DNA of 64,000 bases from Roseomonas sp. AR75 (lineage in GTDB: Bacteria; Pseudomonadota; Alphaproteobacteria; Acetobacterales; Acetobacteraceae). The stretch covers positions 434,001 through 498,000 of the forward strand of contig NZ_STGB01000005.1 of NCBI RefSeq assembly GCF_005222815.1, in the 5' to 3' direction. Below the pieces are notes generated by a model. It saw nothing but the letters and a program-made list of their open reading frames with translations. It searched no databases and had not been told where the DNA came from. Both the position numbers and the translations under genes were made by a program. Below are positions 55,876 through 64,000 of this stretch, in pieces. Positions within the stretch are counted from its first letter, which is position 1; every line of letters starts with the position of its first letter.

Positions 55876-57702
55876 TCAGTCCCGCGCCTGCACCGTCACA
55901 TACGCGCCCGGCGCGTCGCAGAGCGCCGGCAGGCCGCCGGCGCCGGGCATGCGCGCCGGCACCTGGGCCTTGTCCTGCGCCGCGATCCAGCGCTGCCAGT
56001 CCGGCCACCAGGAACCGGAAAGCTCCGTCGCCCCGCGGAACCAGCTGTCGGGGTCGGCGGGCAGGTCGTCATGGACCCAGTGGCTGTATTTGCCGGCCTC
56101 CGGCGGGTTCACCACGCCGGCGATATGGCCGGACGCCGCGAGCACGAAGCGCACCTTGCCGGCATAGAGCTGGGTCGCGCGATAGGTGCTCTTCCAGGGC
56201 GCGATGTGATCCTCGCGCGTCGAGAGGATGTAGGTCGGCAGCTTCACCTTGCGCAGGTCGATCGGCACGCCGTCCAGCACGATGCCCTCGGGGTCGCCGG
56301 CCGGGCGCACCAGGTCGTTCTGCTGATACATCCGGCGCAGGTAGAAGCTGTGCATCCGCGCGGGCATGCGCGTGCTGTCGTCGTTCCAGTAGAGCAGGTC
56401 GAAGGGGAACGGCTCCTGCCCCAGCAGGTAGTTGTTCACCACGAAGGACCAGATCAGGTCGTTCGCGCGCAGCATGTTGAAGGTGGTCGCCATCTCCGAC
56501 CCTTCGAGGAAGCCGCGCTTCTGCATCTTGTCCTCGAGGGATTGCAGCTGCTCCTCGTCGATGAAGACGCCGAGCTCGCCGGCCTCGGCGAAGTCCACCA
56601 TGGTGGTGAAGAAGGTCGCGGACTTGATCCGCGTGTCCTTCCGCGCCTGCATATGCGCCAGCGTGCAGGCCAGCAGCGTGCCGCCCAGGCAGTAGCCGAT
56701 GGCGTTGACCGCCTTCTCCCCCGTCGCCTTCTCGATGGCGTCGAGCGCGGCATAGGGGCCTTCGCGCATGTAGTCGTCGAAGCCCTTCTCCGCGAGTTTT
56801 TCGTCGGGGTTCACCCAGGACACCACGAAGACCGTGTGCCCCTGCTCGACGGCCCAACGAATGAAACTGTTCTTCGGGCGCAGGTCGAGGATGTAGAACT
56901 TGTTGATCCAGGGCGGGATGATCAGCAGCGGCCGCTTCAGCACCGTCTCGGTGGTGGGCTGGTACTGGATCAGCTCCATCAGGTCGTTGCGGAACACCAC
57001 CTTGCCGGGCGTGACCGCGATGTTCTCGCCGACCTTGAACTTGGTCTCGTCGGTCATGCGGATGCGCAGCTGGCCCTTGCCGCGCTCCAGGTCGGCCAGC
57101 AGGTTCGACAGGCCCTTGAGCAGGTTCTCCCCGCCGGTCTCGGCGGTGCGGCGCAGCACTTCCGGGTTGGTCATCAGGAAGTTGGACGGGCTCATCGCGT
57201 CCACGAATTGCCGCGTGTAGAAATCCACCTTCTGCGCGGTCTTCTGGTCCAGCCCCTCGGTGTTCTGCACCACGTTGGTGAAGAAGCGGGCGGAGAGCAG
57301 GTAGGACTGGCGGATGAAGTCGAAGACCTCGTTCTCGCGCCAGGCGTCGTCCTTGAAGCGGCGATCGGTCTTGGATTCCTCGATCACCGACTTCGCCGGC
57401 TCGCCCATCATGCGCCGGGCGGTGTTCTGCCAGAGCGTGAGATAATCCTGCCAGAAGCCGATCTGCGCCTGCATCAGCCGCGCCGGGTTGGTCATCAGCC
57501 GGGTCGTCATCTCCAGGAAGGCGGAGCCGATGTTCAGCGGGTCCGGCCCGGGCGTGGCGGCGCCCTCGGCGCTCTGGCGCTTGAGGAAGTCCGTGACGAT
57601 GCGCTGGCCGCGTTCGGCGACGTCGGCCATGGTCCGGCTGACCAGGTTGGGGTCAGGCAGGCGGAAGCTGGTCTTGTCCTCGGTGGTGGGGTCCTGCGAC
57701 AT
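55876..57702 (-). CDS. phaC: class I polyhydroxyalkanoate synthase
   Basis: Cytoplasmic/granule-bound polymerase of 608 residues that joins hydroxyacyl-CoA units into PHA storage polymer. Order: helical N-terminal domain (about 1-230, PhaC_N with FIRQSYLLSARFF), then alpha/beta-hydrolase with catalytic C338 in the lipase-like box GYCLGG, later D in STREDHIAPW and H in ASGHIAG. Length and cysteine box fit class I. ATG at 57702. No phaA/B/P adjacent. It is divergent from a Pro/Ala-rich lipoprotein gene. Confidence 0.96.
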   Translation of the reverse strand: MSQDPTTEDKTSFRLPDPNLVSRTMADVAERGQRIVTDFLKRQSAEGAATPGPDPLNIGSAFLEMTTRLMTNPARLMQAQIGFWQDYLTLWQNTARRMMGEPAKSVIEESKTDRRFKDDAWRENEVFDFIRQSYLLSARFFTNVVQNTEGLDQKTAQKVDFYTRQFVDAMSPSNFLMTNPEVLRRTAETGGENLLKGLSNLLADLERGKGQLRIRMTDETKFKVGENIAVTPGKVVFRNDLMELIQYQPTTETVLKRPLLIIPPWINKFYILDLRPKNSFIRWAVEQGHTVFVVSWVNPDEKLAEKGFDDYMREGPYAALDAIEKATGEKAVNAIGYCLGGTLLACTLAHMQARKDTRIKSATFFTTMVDFAEAGELGVFIDEEQLQSLEDKMQKRGFLEGSEMATTFNMLRANDLIWSFVVNNYLLGQEPFPFDLLYWNDDSTRMPARMHSFYLRRMYQQNDLVRPAGDPEGIVLDGVPIDLRKVKLPTYILSTREDHIAPWKSTYRATQLYAGKVRFVLAASGHIAGVVNPPEAGKYSHWVHDDLPADPDSWFRGATELSGSWWPDWQRWIAAQDKAQVPARMPGAGGLPALCDAPGAYVTVQARD

Positions 57703-57829
57703 CCGCTTCCAGCCCTCAGCCTGTCCTGCCGCCCTGCCCGGGCGGCGGCCTGTCCGTGTTGCACCGCTGCGATGCTTCCGCCGGCGTGCGGTTCGGGCTA
57801 ACCCTCGCCCCCGCACGGAAGGGGAAGCG

Positions 57830-58513
57830 ATGATCCCGCGCGTCGGAGGCCACGGCAGACGCCAAAAGGCTAGGGTCTCGCGGGCGCGCGATCAAGCGCG
57901 CGCGGCCGTGCTGCTGGGCGTTATTGCCGCGCTGCCGGCCTGCACCGAGCGCATCTCGGAGCTCGATCCCCGCCCGGGCCTGTCGAACCTGTTCTTCCGG
58001 ACGCATCTGGAAGGGCGGGAGCCGCCGCCGGGCATGGACGGGGATTTCCCGCATCTGTCGAGCGTGCCGCCGCGGCCGGAACCGCCGAGCGCCGAGACCC
58101 GCGCGCGGCTCTCGGCGGGCCTTGCCGCCGACCGCGAGCAGTCGCGCAGCCCGCTGGAACCCTCGGGCGCGGGCCGCCTGCCCTCGGGCGCGGCGGCGCC
58201 GCCGGCCCCGCCGCGCATCGCCGCCCTGCCGGCGATCCGGCCGGAGCCGGAGTCGCTGCCCGCCGCGCCGGAGCCGGTCGCCCGGCCCGTGCCGGCACCC
58301 GCCCCGGTGCCGCGGGCGGCGGAGCCCGCCACCATCCCGCCTGCCCTGCCGCCGGCCGCGATCCCCGCGCCCGCGACGCCGGCCGCCCCGGCCGCGCCCG
58401 CCCCCGCGGTCCCGGCCCCCGAACCGATGGCGCCGCCGCCGGCGCCGTCCCGCGACCTGTTCGCGCCCCCTCCGCCGCCCTCGCGCGACCTGCTCGCGCC
58501 TCGCGGCGGCTAG
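57830..58513 (+). CDS. Pro/Ala-rich low-complexity lipoprotein candidate
   Basis: 227 residues. A basic N-terminus and a hydrophobic stretch VLLGVIAALPAC suggest a lipoprotein (C38), although the long leader is unusual. The remainder is more than half Pro and Ala, with the motif PSRDLFAPPPPPSRDLLAP repeated near the end. ATG at 57830 with GGAAGGGGAAG upstream. Such proteins often span or stiffen the periplasm. No domain recognised; it lies 43 bp before alaC. Confidence 0.65.
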   Translation: MIPRVGGHGRRQKARVSRARDQARAAVLLGVIAALPACTERISELDPRPGLSNLFFRTHLEGREPPPGMDGDFPHLSSVPPRPEPPSAETRARLSAGLAADREQSRSPLEPSGAGRLPSGAAAPPAPPRIAALPAIRPEPESLPAAPEPVARPVPAPAPVPRAAEPATIPPALPPAAIPAPATPAAPAAPAPAVPAPEPMAPPPAPSRDLFAPPPPPSRDLLAPRGG

Positions 58514-58556
58514 GGCGCTCGGCTATCCTGCACGCGAATCAAACGGACCGAAGACG

Positions 58557-59777
58557 ATGACCGAGGAGTTCCACCGCATCCGGCGCCTGCCGCCCTATGT
58601 CTTCGCCGAGGTGAACGGCGCGAAGGCCAAGGCGCGCGGGGCCGGCGAGGACATCGTGGACCTCGGCATGGGCAACCCCGACAGTCCGACGCCGCCGCAT
58701 ATCGTGGCGAAGCTGGTCGAGGCAGTGCAGGACCCGCGCACGCATCGCTATTCCATGTCGAAGGGCATCCCTGGGCTGCGCAAGGCGCTGGCCGGCTACT
58801 ACGCCCGCCGCTTCGGCGTGAAGCTGGACCCGGAGACGGAGGTGGTGGCCACGCTCGGCTCGAAGGAGGGGCTGGCGAACCTGGCGCAGGCGATCTCCTC
58901 GCCGGGCGACACGATCCTGGTGCCGAACCCGTCCTACCCGATCCACCAGTTCGGCTTCATCATCGCGGGTGCGAGCGCGCGCTCGATACCCTACACGCCG
59001 GACGACAACATGCTGTCCGCGATCGATCGCGCGGTGCGGCATTCGGTACCGAAGCCGACGGCGCTGATCGTGAACTTCCCGTCCAACCCGACGGCGCTGC
59101 TGGCGAGCCGGGAGTTCTACCGCGAGCTGGTCGCGATGGCGCGCAAGCACGAGCTGTTCATTCTTTCCGACCTTGCCTACGCCGAGCTGTATTACGACGA
59201 GAACAACATCCCGCCCTCGGTGCTCGAAATTCCCGGCGCGAAGGAGGTGACGGTCGAGTTCACCTCGATGTCCAAGACCTACAACATGCCGGGCTGGCGC
59301 ATGGGCTTCGCGGCCGGCAATCCGCGGCTGATCGCGGCGCTGGCGCGGGTGAAGTCCTACCTCGACTACGGCGCCTTCACGCCGATCCAGGTCGCCGCCG
59401 TCGCCGCGCTGAACGGCCCGCAGGATTGCGTCGCGGAGATGCGCGAGCTGTATCGCAAGCGGCGCGACGTGCTGGTGAAGGGGCTGCACGCCGCGGGCTG
59501 GCAGGTGCCCTCGCCGGAGGCCTCGATGTTCCTCTGGGCGCCGATCCCGGACCGCTTCCGGCATCTCGGCTCGGTCGGCTTCTCGAAGCTGCTGCTGGAG
59601 AAGGCGCGCGTCGCGGTCGCCCCGGGCCTCGGCTTCGGCGAGCATGGCGACGAGCATGTGCGCATCGCTCTCGTCGAGAACGAGCACCGCATCCGCCAGG
59701 CGCTGCGGGGGATCAAGGGGTTCCTTGCGGCCGACAATGCCGGGCCGGTGGATGGGATGGAGGTGGATGCGGCGTAG
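58557..59777 (+). CDS. alaC: AlaC-type aminotransferase (alanine/DAP-related)
   Basis: PLP aminotransferase of 406 residues. The lysine is K240 in SMSKTYNMPGWR; VDLGMGNPDSPTP and IVNFPSNPTA are conserved. In alphaproteobacteria this gene, named aatA or alaC and sometimes annotated LL-diaminopimelate aminotransferase, precedes hom, exactly as here. It probably makes alanine or feeds aspartate-family synthesis. ATG at 58557. A repeat pair separates it from hom. Confidence 0.88.
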   Translation: MTEEFHRIRRLPPYVFAEVNGAKAKARGAGEDIVDLGMGNPDSPTPPHIVAKLVEAVQDPRTHRYSMSKGIPGLRKALAGYYARRFGVKLDPETEVVATLGSKEGLANLAQAISSPGDTILVPNPSYPIHQFGFIIAGASARSIPYTPDDNMLSAIDRAVRHSVPKPTALIVNFPSNPTALLASREFYRELVAMARKHELFILSDLAYAELYYDENNIPPSVLEIPGAKEVTVEFTSMSKTYNMPGWRMGFAAGNPRLIAALARVKSYLDYGAFTPIQVAAVAALNGPQDCVAEMRELYRKRRDVLVKGLHAAGWQVPSPEASMFLWAPIPDRFRHLGSVGFSKLLLEKARVAVAPGLGFGEHGDEHVRIALVENEHRIRQALRGIKGFLAADNAGPVDGMEVDAA

Positions 59778-59782
59778 CCCCC

Positions 59783-59909
59783 CTCCCCCGCGCTTGCGGG
59801 GGAGGGATGGGGTGGGGGAGACCCACTGCCCCATGGAGGCGGAACCGCGACGAAAGGGGGATTTCCCCCACCCTAACCCTCCCCCGCGACAGCGGGGGAG
59901 GGAACCAGC
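59783..59909. repeat. two facing copies of the dispersed repeat
   Basis: First copy CCCTCCCCCGCGCTTGC then GGGGGAGGGATGGGGTGGGG; second, inverted, CCCCCACCCTAACCC then CCCTCCCCCGCGACAGCGGG. They bracket about 50 bp with no other feature, between alaC and hom. Confidence 0.82.
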
Positions 59910-59921
59910 AGGACAAACTCC

Positions 59922-61214
59922 ATGACAAAACCCCTCGCCATCGGCGTCGCCGGCCTCGGCACCGTGGGTGCCGGCGTGCTCACGCTGCTGCGCGACAATG
60001 CCGCGACCGTCGCGGCGCGGGCCGGGCGGCCGATCGCCGTCACCGCCGTCTCCTCCCGAGACCGCAGCAAGGACCGCGGCGTGTCGCTGACGGGGCTGCG
60101 CTGGTACGAGGACGCGCCGGCACTCGCCAGCGATCCGAACGTGGACGTGGTGGTGGAGACGATCGGCGGCACGGAAGGGCCGGCCGCCGACCTCGTCCGC
60201 GCGGCGCTGGCCGCCGGCAAGCCCGTGGTCACCGCGAACAAGGCGCTGCTCGCCGTCCATGGCGCGGAGATCGCGCGGCTCGCCGAGCAGAACAACGTGG
60301 CCCTGATGTTCGAGGCGGCGGTGGCCGGCGGCATCCCTGCGATCAAGGCGGTGCGGGAGGGGCTGGCGGCGAACGACCTGTCGCGCGTGCTCGGCATCCT
60401 CAACGGCACCTGCAACTACATCCTGACGCAGATGCGCGAGCGCGGGCGCGAATTCGCGGAAGCGCTGAGCGAGGCGCAGAAGCTGGGCTACGCCGAGGCC
60501 GACCCGACCTTCGACGTGGACGGCATCGACGCCGCGCACAAGCTGGCGATCCTGGCGGCGCTGGCCTTCGGGCGCCCGGTGGACTTTTCTTCGGTTCATG
60601 TCGAGGGCATCCGCAGCATCTCCGCGCTCGACATCAAGCTGGCGGAGGAGCTCGGCTACCGGATCAAGCTGCTGGGCATCGCGCGCCGCACCGAGGCCGG
60701 GATCGAGACACGGGTGCATCCCTGCATGGTGCCCGTGGCGCATCCGATCGCCCGCGTGGACGGCGTGTTCAACGCGGTGGTGGCGGAAGGCGATTTTTGC
60801 GGCCGCGTCGTGCTGGAAGGCCGCGGCGCCGGCGCGGGGCCGACCGCGAGCGCCATCGTGGCAGATCTCATCGACATCGCGCGCGGCCGTCATACGCCGG
60901 TCTGGGGCGTCTCGGACGGCGCGCTCTCGGCGCTGCCGAGCGTGCCGATGGCGAAGCGCGTCGGCGCCTACTACCTGCGGCTGATGGTGCTGGACCGTCC
61001 GGGCGTGATCGCCGACGTCACCGCCGCGCTGCGCGACCATGCGATCAGCCTGGAGAGCATGCTGCAGCGCGGCCGCGCGCCGGGCGAAGCGGTGCCGGTG
61101 GTGGTGACCACGCATGACTGCGAGGAGGCGCAGATGCGCGCCGCCATCGCGCGGATCGAGGCGCTGGAGACGGTGGTCGAGAAGCCCGCCCTGATCCGGA
61201 TCGAGACGCTGTGA
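59922..61214 (+). CDS. hom: homoserine dehydrogenase
   Basis: NAD(P)H enzyme of 430 residues that reduces aspartate semialdehyde to homoserine for threonine and methionine. Rossmann motif GVAGLGTVGAGVL (8-20), catalytic-domain blocks TANKALLAVHG, GILNGTCNYILTQM and YAEADPTFDVDGIDAAHK, plus a C-terminal ACT domain (about 350-430, LMVLDRPGVIADV) for threonine feedback. ATG at 59922. Its stop overlaps the GTG start of the next gene. Confidence 0.97.
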   Translation: MTKPLAIGVAGLGTVGAGVLTLLRDNAATVAARAGRPIAVTAVSSRDRSKDRGVSLTGLRWYEDAPALASDPNVDVVVETIGGTEGPAADLVRAALAAGKPVVTANKALLAVHGAEIARLAEQNNVALMFEAAVAGGIPAIKAVREGLAANDLSRVLGILNGTCNYILTQMRERGREFAEALSEAQKLGYAEADPTFDVDGIDAAHKLAILAALAFGRPVDFSSVHVEGIRSISALDIKLAEELGYRIKLLGIARRTEAGIETRVHPCMVPVAHPIARVDGVFNAVVAEGDFCGRVVLEGRGAGAGPTASAIVADLIDIARGRHTPVWGVSDGALSALPSVPMAKRVGAYYLRLMVLDRPGVIADVTAALRDHAISLESMLQRGRAPGEAVPVVVTTHDCEEAQMRAAIARIEALETVVEKPALIRIETL

Positions 61215-61678
61215 GCCTCGGGCGCGCGGCGCTCGGCCTGCTGGCCGCCCTGCTGGCGGCCCCGGCCGCGGCGCAGGATGGGGCGGCACTGCGCTGGGAT
61301 GGCGAATGGGTCGGCGCCTATGTCTGCGGCCAGGGCAAGACCGGTCTCACGCTGCGGCTGCGCGCGCGCGGCGACGGCATGCTGGGCGGGCTGTTCCATT
61401 TCTGGCCGCTGCCCGGCAACCCGGGGGCCGCGGAAGGCTGCTTCGAGATGCGCGCGACGCCGCGCCCGGGCGCGCCGCCGGCGCTCTCGCTGACGGCCGG
61501 GCGCTGGCTGCTGGAACCGCCGGACTACGTGACCGTGGACCTCGAGGCCTGGATGGGCGAGGACGGCCAGGTCTTCGGCAATGTGGACGGGCCCGGCTGC
61601 ACCGTCTTCTCGCTGCGCCGCGCCTCGCCGCCGCGCCCGCTCCCGGCCGCCTGCGCGGGGCCGCTCGCGCGGCAGTGA
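61211..61678 (+). CDS. small secreted protein of unknown function
   Basis: 155 residues with a Sec leader (LGLLAALLAAPAAAQ-D, cut near 22). The mature part contains three cysteines and the pattern WVGAYVCGQGKTGLTLRL, GGLFHFWPLPGNPG and WLLEPPDYVTVDLEAWMG, a small beta-barrel-like layout. The GTG start overlaps the hom stop (GTGA), so it is translated with hom although no link is obvious. Not recognised as a named domain. Confidence 0.78.
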   Translation: MSLGRAALGLLAALLAAPAAAQDGAALRWDGEWVGAYVCGQGKTGLTLRLRARGDGMLGGLFHFWPLPGNPGAAEGCFEMRATPRPGAPPALSLTAGRWLLEPPDYVTVDLEAWMGEDGQVFGNVDGPGCTVFSLRRASPPRPLPAACAGPLARQ

Positions 61679-61746
61679 CGCCGGGGGGTCCGCGCCGCGC
61701 AGCGCCGCGCTATCCTGCAGATCGAATCATCCGAGGAAGCCCGCCC

Positions 61747-62760
61747 ATGGCCGCCCATCACCAAGACGACCCGCAGGTCCATGTGGACCGCAACCTGGCG
61801 CTGGAGCTGGTGCGCGTGACCGAGGCCGCGGGCCTCGCCGCCAGCCGCTGGATGGGCCGCGGCGACAAGAACGCGGCCGATGGCGCCGCCGTGGAGGCGA
61901 TGCGCCGCGCCTTCGACACCGTCGCCATCTCCGGCACCGTGGTGATCGGCGAGGGCGAGATGGACGAGGCGCCGATGCTCTATATCGGCGAGAAGGTCGG
62001 CATCTACGCCAAGGCCGGCGGTGGGCCGGAAGTGGACATCGCGGTGGACCCGCTGGAGGGCACCTCGATCACCGCCAAGGGCGGGCCGAACGCGATGGCC
62101 TGCGTGGCACTGGCGCAGAAGGGCGGCTTCCTGCACGCGCCCGACATCTACATGGACAAGCTGGCGGTCGGCCCCGGCCTGCCCGCGGGCGTGGTGAACC
62201 TCGACGCCGGCGTCGAAGAGAACCTGCGGGAGCTGGCGAAGGCGAAGAAGCGCAGCATCACCGACCTGGTGGTCTGCCTCCTGGACCGCGACCGCCACAA
62301 GGAGATCGTGAAGCGCTGCCGCGCCGCCGGCGCGCGAATCATGATGATCCCCGATGGCGACGTCTCCGGCGTGGTCGCCGTGTCGCAGGCGGAGACGGGC
62401 GTGGACATCTACATGGGCTCGGGCGGCGCGCCGGAAGGCGTGCTGGCGGCTGCCGCGCTGCGCTGCATCGGCGGGCAGATGCAGGGCCGCCTGCTGTTCG
62501 AGAATGACGAGCAGATTGCGCGCGCGAAGGAGATGGGGATCTCCGACCCGAACCGCATCTACGGCCTTGAGGACATGGCGAGCGGCGAGGTGATGTTCGC
62601 CGCGACCGGCGTGACCACCGGCCCGATGCTGCGCGGCGTGCGGCATTTCGGATCGGGCGCGGTGACGCATTCGATCGTGATGCGCTCGAAGTCCGGCACG
62701 GTGCGGTATGTCGAGGGGCATCACAACTTCGCCCTGAAGCCCAGCGCCTTCGTGGCGTGA
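61747..62760 (+). CDS. glpX: fructose-1,6-bisphosphatase class II
   Basis: Gluconeogenic phosphatase of 337 residues, Li-insensitive Mn/Mg type. Signatures: VVIGEGEMDEAPMLYIGE, VDPLEGTSITAKGG, IPDGDVSGVVA and GSGGAPEGVLAA. ATG at 61747. It sits in the conserved order hom-glpX-recJ; here a small secreted-protein gene is inserted between hom and glpX. An inverted repeat pair follows the stop. Confidence 0.97.
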   Translation: MAAHHQDDPQVHVDRNLALELVRVTEAAGLAASRWMGRGDKNAADGAAVEAMRRAFDTVAISGTVVIGEGEMDEAPMLYIGEKVGIYAKAGGGPEVDIAVDPLEGTSITAKGGPNAMACVALAQKGGFLHAPDIYMDKLAVGPGLPAGVVNLDAGVEENLRELAKAKKRSITDLVVCLLDRDRHKEIVKRCRAAGARIMMIPDGDVSGVVAVSQAETGVDIYMGSGGAPEGVLAAAALRCIGGQMQGRLLFENDEQIARAKEMGISDPNRIYGLEDMASGEVMFAATGVTTGPMLRGVRHFGSGAVTHSIVMRSKSGTVRYVEGHHNFALKPSAFVA

Positions 62761-62777
62761 GGCGGTTGCGCGCGCGC

Positions 62778-62858
62778 GGCCACCACCCCGGCCCTCCCCC
62801 GCTTTGCGGGAGAGGGAGAAGAAGCCCTCCCCCGCAGTGCGGGGGAGGGTTGGGAGGG
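62778..62858. repeat. two inverted copies of the dispersed repeat before recJ
   Basis: First copy, CACCCCGGCCCTCCCCCGC with TTTGCGGGAGAGGG; second, opposite orientation, CCCTCCCCCGCAGTGCGGGG with GAGGGTTGGGAGGGGG. The second copy ends five bases before the recJ start codon, so its G-rich tail is also the ribosome binding site. Confidence 0.85.
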
Positions 62859-62863
62859 GGCAG

Positions 62864-64000
62864 GTGAGCGCCATTCTGGAAGAAGGCCCCGTCCTCGGCA
62901 TCGCGCGCTCCGCCACGGGGCGGCGCTGGATCTGGCGCGCGGCGGAATCGCGCATCGGGCTCGGCATCGCGCAGCGGCTCGGCCTGCCGGAGATCGTGGG
63001 GCGGCTGCTGGCGGCGCGCGGCGTCGGCATCGAGGACGCGCCGCATTTCCTGGAACCGACGCTGCGCGCGCTGCTGCCCGATCCCTCCTGCCTGCGCGAC
63101 ATGGACCGCGCGGCGGCGCGCCTGGCCGATGCCGTGCAGCGCGCTGAATCCGTCGCGGTGTTCGGCGACTACGACGTGGACGGCGCCTGCTCCGGCGCGC
63201 TGATGGTGCGGCTGCTGCGCGAGCTCGGCTGCCGCGTGGCGCATTACGTGCCCGACCGCATCAACGAGGGCTACGGCCCCAACCAAGCCGCCATCCGCAC
63301 GCTCTGCGAGCGCGGCGCGACGCTGATCGTCACGGTGGATTGCGGCATCGCCGCGGCCGAGGCGCTGGCTGCCGCCGAGGGCCGCGCCGATGTCGTGATC
63401 CTCGACCACCACAAGGCCGAGGGCGCAGTGCCGCCGGTGCATGCCGCGGTGAACCCGAACCGGCTGGATTGCACCAGCGGGCTGAAGCATCTCTGCGCCG
63501 CGGGCGTCGCCTTCCTCGGCGCCGTCGCGCTGCTGCGGGAGCTGCGGCGGCGCGGATTCTTTGCGGCGCGGCCGGAGCCCGACCTGAAGACCTATCTCGA
63601 CCTCGTGGCGCTGGCGACCGTCTGCGACGTGATGCCCCTGACCGGCCTCAACCGCGCGCTGGTCGCACAGGGCCTGCGCGTGATGGCGCGGCGCGGCCGT
63701 GCGGGCATCGCCGCACTGCTGGAGGTGGCGCAGGCGAAGGACGCGCCGACGGCGCACACGCTGGGCTTTCTGCTGGGTCCGCGCATCAACGCCTCCGGCC
63801 GCATCGCGGAGAGCGACCTCGGCCTGCGCCTGCTCATCGAGGATGACGAGGTCGAGGCGCGCGCCATGGCCGCGACGCTCGATTCCGTGAACCGCCGGCG
63901 GCAGGAGGTGGAGGCGGATGTGCTCACCGCCGCCTTCGAGGCCGCGGCGCGCCAATCGGAGCTCGGCCATCCCGTGCTGCTGGTCTCGGGCGAGGGCTGG
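62864..64000 (+). CDS. recJ: single-stranded-DNA-specific exonuclease RecJ, partial
   Basis: 5'-3' exonuclease of DNA repair and recombination; the first 379 codons are in the window and the frame is open at the edge. DHH-family motifs are visible: VFGDYDVDGACS (99-110), VTVDCGI, and LDHHKAE (180-186), plus the later LGPRINASGR of the DHHA1 region. The GTG at 62864 lies just after GGGAGGGGGCAG, which belongs to a repeat copy. glpX upstream and the conserved order support the call. Confidence 0.96.
   Translation, partial: MSAILEEGPVLGIARSATGRRWIWRAAESRIGLGIAQRLGLPEIVGRLLAARGVGIEDAPHFLEPTLRALLPDPSCLRDMDRAAARLADAVQRAESVAVFGDYDVDGACSGALMVRLLRELGCRVAHYVPDRINEGYGPNQAAIRTLCERGATLIVTVDCGIAAAEALAAAEGRADVVILDHHKAEGAVPPVHAAVNPNRLDCTSGLKHLCAAGVAFLGAVALLRELRRRGFFAARPEPDLKTYLDLVALATVCDVMPLTGLNRALVAQGLRVMARRGRAGIAALLEVAQAKDAPTAHTLGFLLGPRINASGRIAESDLGLRLLIEDDEVEARAMAATLDSVNRRRQEVEADVLTAAFEAAARQSELGHPVLLVSGEGW

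Overview
The window reads as chromosome of a GC-rich alphaproteobacterium, most likely a Roseomonas-like member of the Acetobacteraceae. This is inferred from codon bias, the alaC-hom-glpX-recJ gene order, a class I PHA synthase, several Bug-type binding proteins and a PEP-CTERM protein. No transposase, integrase, phage gene, rRNA or CRISPR array was found. One tRNA (His) is present.

Layout. 1-3983 (minus): a translationally coupled operon of a fused TRAP permease and the methionine-salvage genes mtnB, mtnD and mtnC. 4130-5795: an orphan tatA and a divergent TerC-family gene, separated by a G-quadruplex-like stretch. 6066-8591: a NitT/TauT-type ABC transporter. 8682-14289 (plus): a run of overlapping genes (SDR, acyl-CoA dehydrogenase-like protein, ADP-forming acyl-CoA ligase, nitroreductase, Nudix). 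14370-19518 (minus): a five-gene overlapping operon (MBL hydrolase, two EamA exporters, MaoC-like hydratase, GT-C membrane protein). It is divergent from 19656-22211 (methyltransferase, polyprenyl-phosphate GT2, SMR-like flippase, frameshifted DUF3574 lipoprotein). 22212-22797: a repeat array. 22798-26261: a divergent PEP carboxylase and an MgtC-family gene. 26339-33226: catabolic and uptake genes (peptide-type ABC binding protein, MlrC-like M81 peptidase, sulfatase, two Bug receptors). 33324-35292: glnB-glnA with a sigma-54 promoter and an intrinsic terminator. 35611-40443: an aminotransferase, a MoaD-like and BNR-repeat pair behind an AT-rich palindrome, a 656-residue orphan and tRNA-His. 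40831-49384: mixed metabolic genes, including a bacterial Popeye-domain protein and a DUF5872/DUF3140 pair. 49742-51865: rplM-rpsI and argC. 52197-58513: a gamma-carbonic anhydrase, three paralogous lipoproteins, a PEP-CTERM protein with a near-perfect sigma-54 promoter, phaC and a Pro/Ala-rich lipoprotein. 58557-64000: alaC-hom-(small secreted protein)-glpX-recJ, with recJ cut by the window edge.

A dispersed intergenic repeat runs through the window: a C-rich/G-rich hairpin whose G strand also carries four G tracts. It occurs at about 13 loci, some fused into composite elements of about 200 bp. One locus expanded into a 162-bp tandem array, and another abuts the recJ start and supplies its ribosome binding site.

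The strongest leads are the sigma-54-driven PEP-CTERM gene beside a lipoprotein triplication, the GT2/flippase/GT-C glycosylation-like module, the TRAP permease coupled to methionine salvage, the Popeye protein, the repeat family, and enzymes with altered active sites (acyl-CoA dehydrogenase-like, SDR, PEPC). All functions are read from sequence alone; no database search was run.
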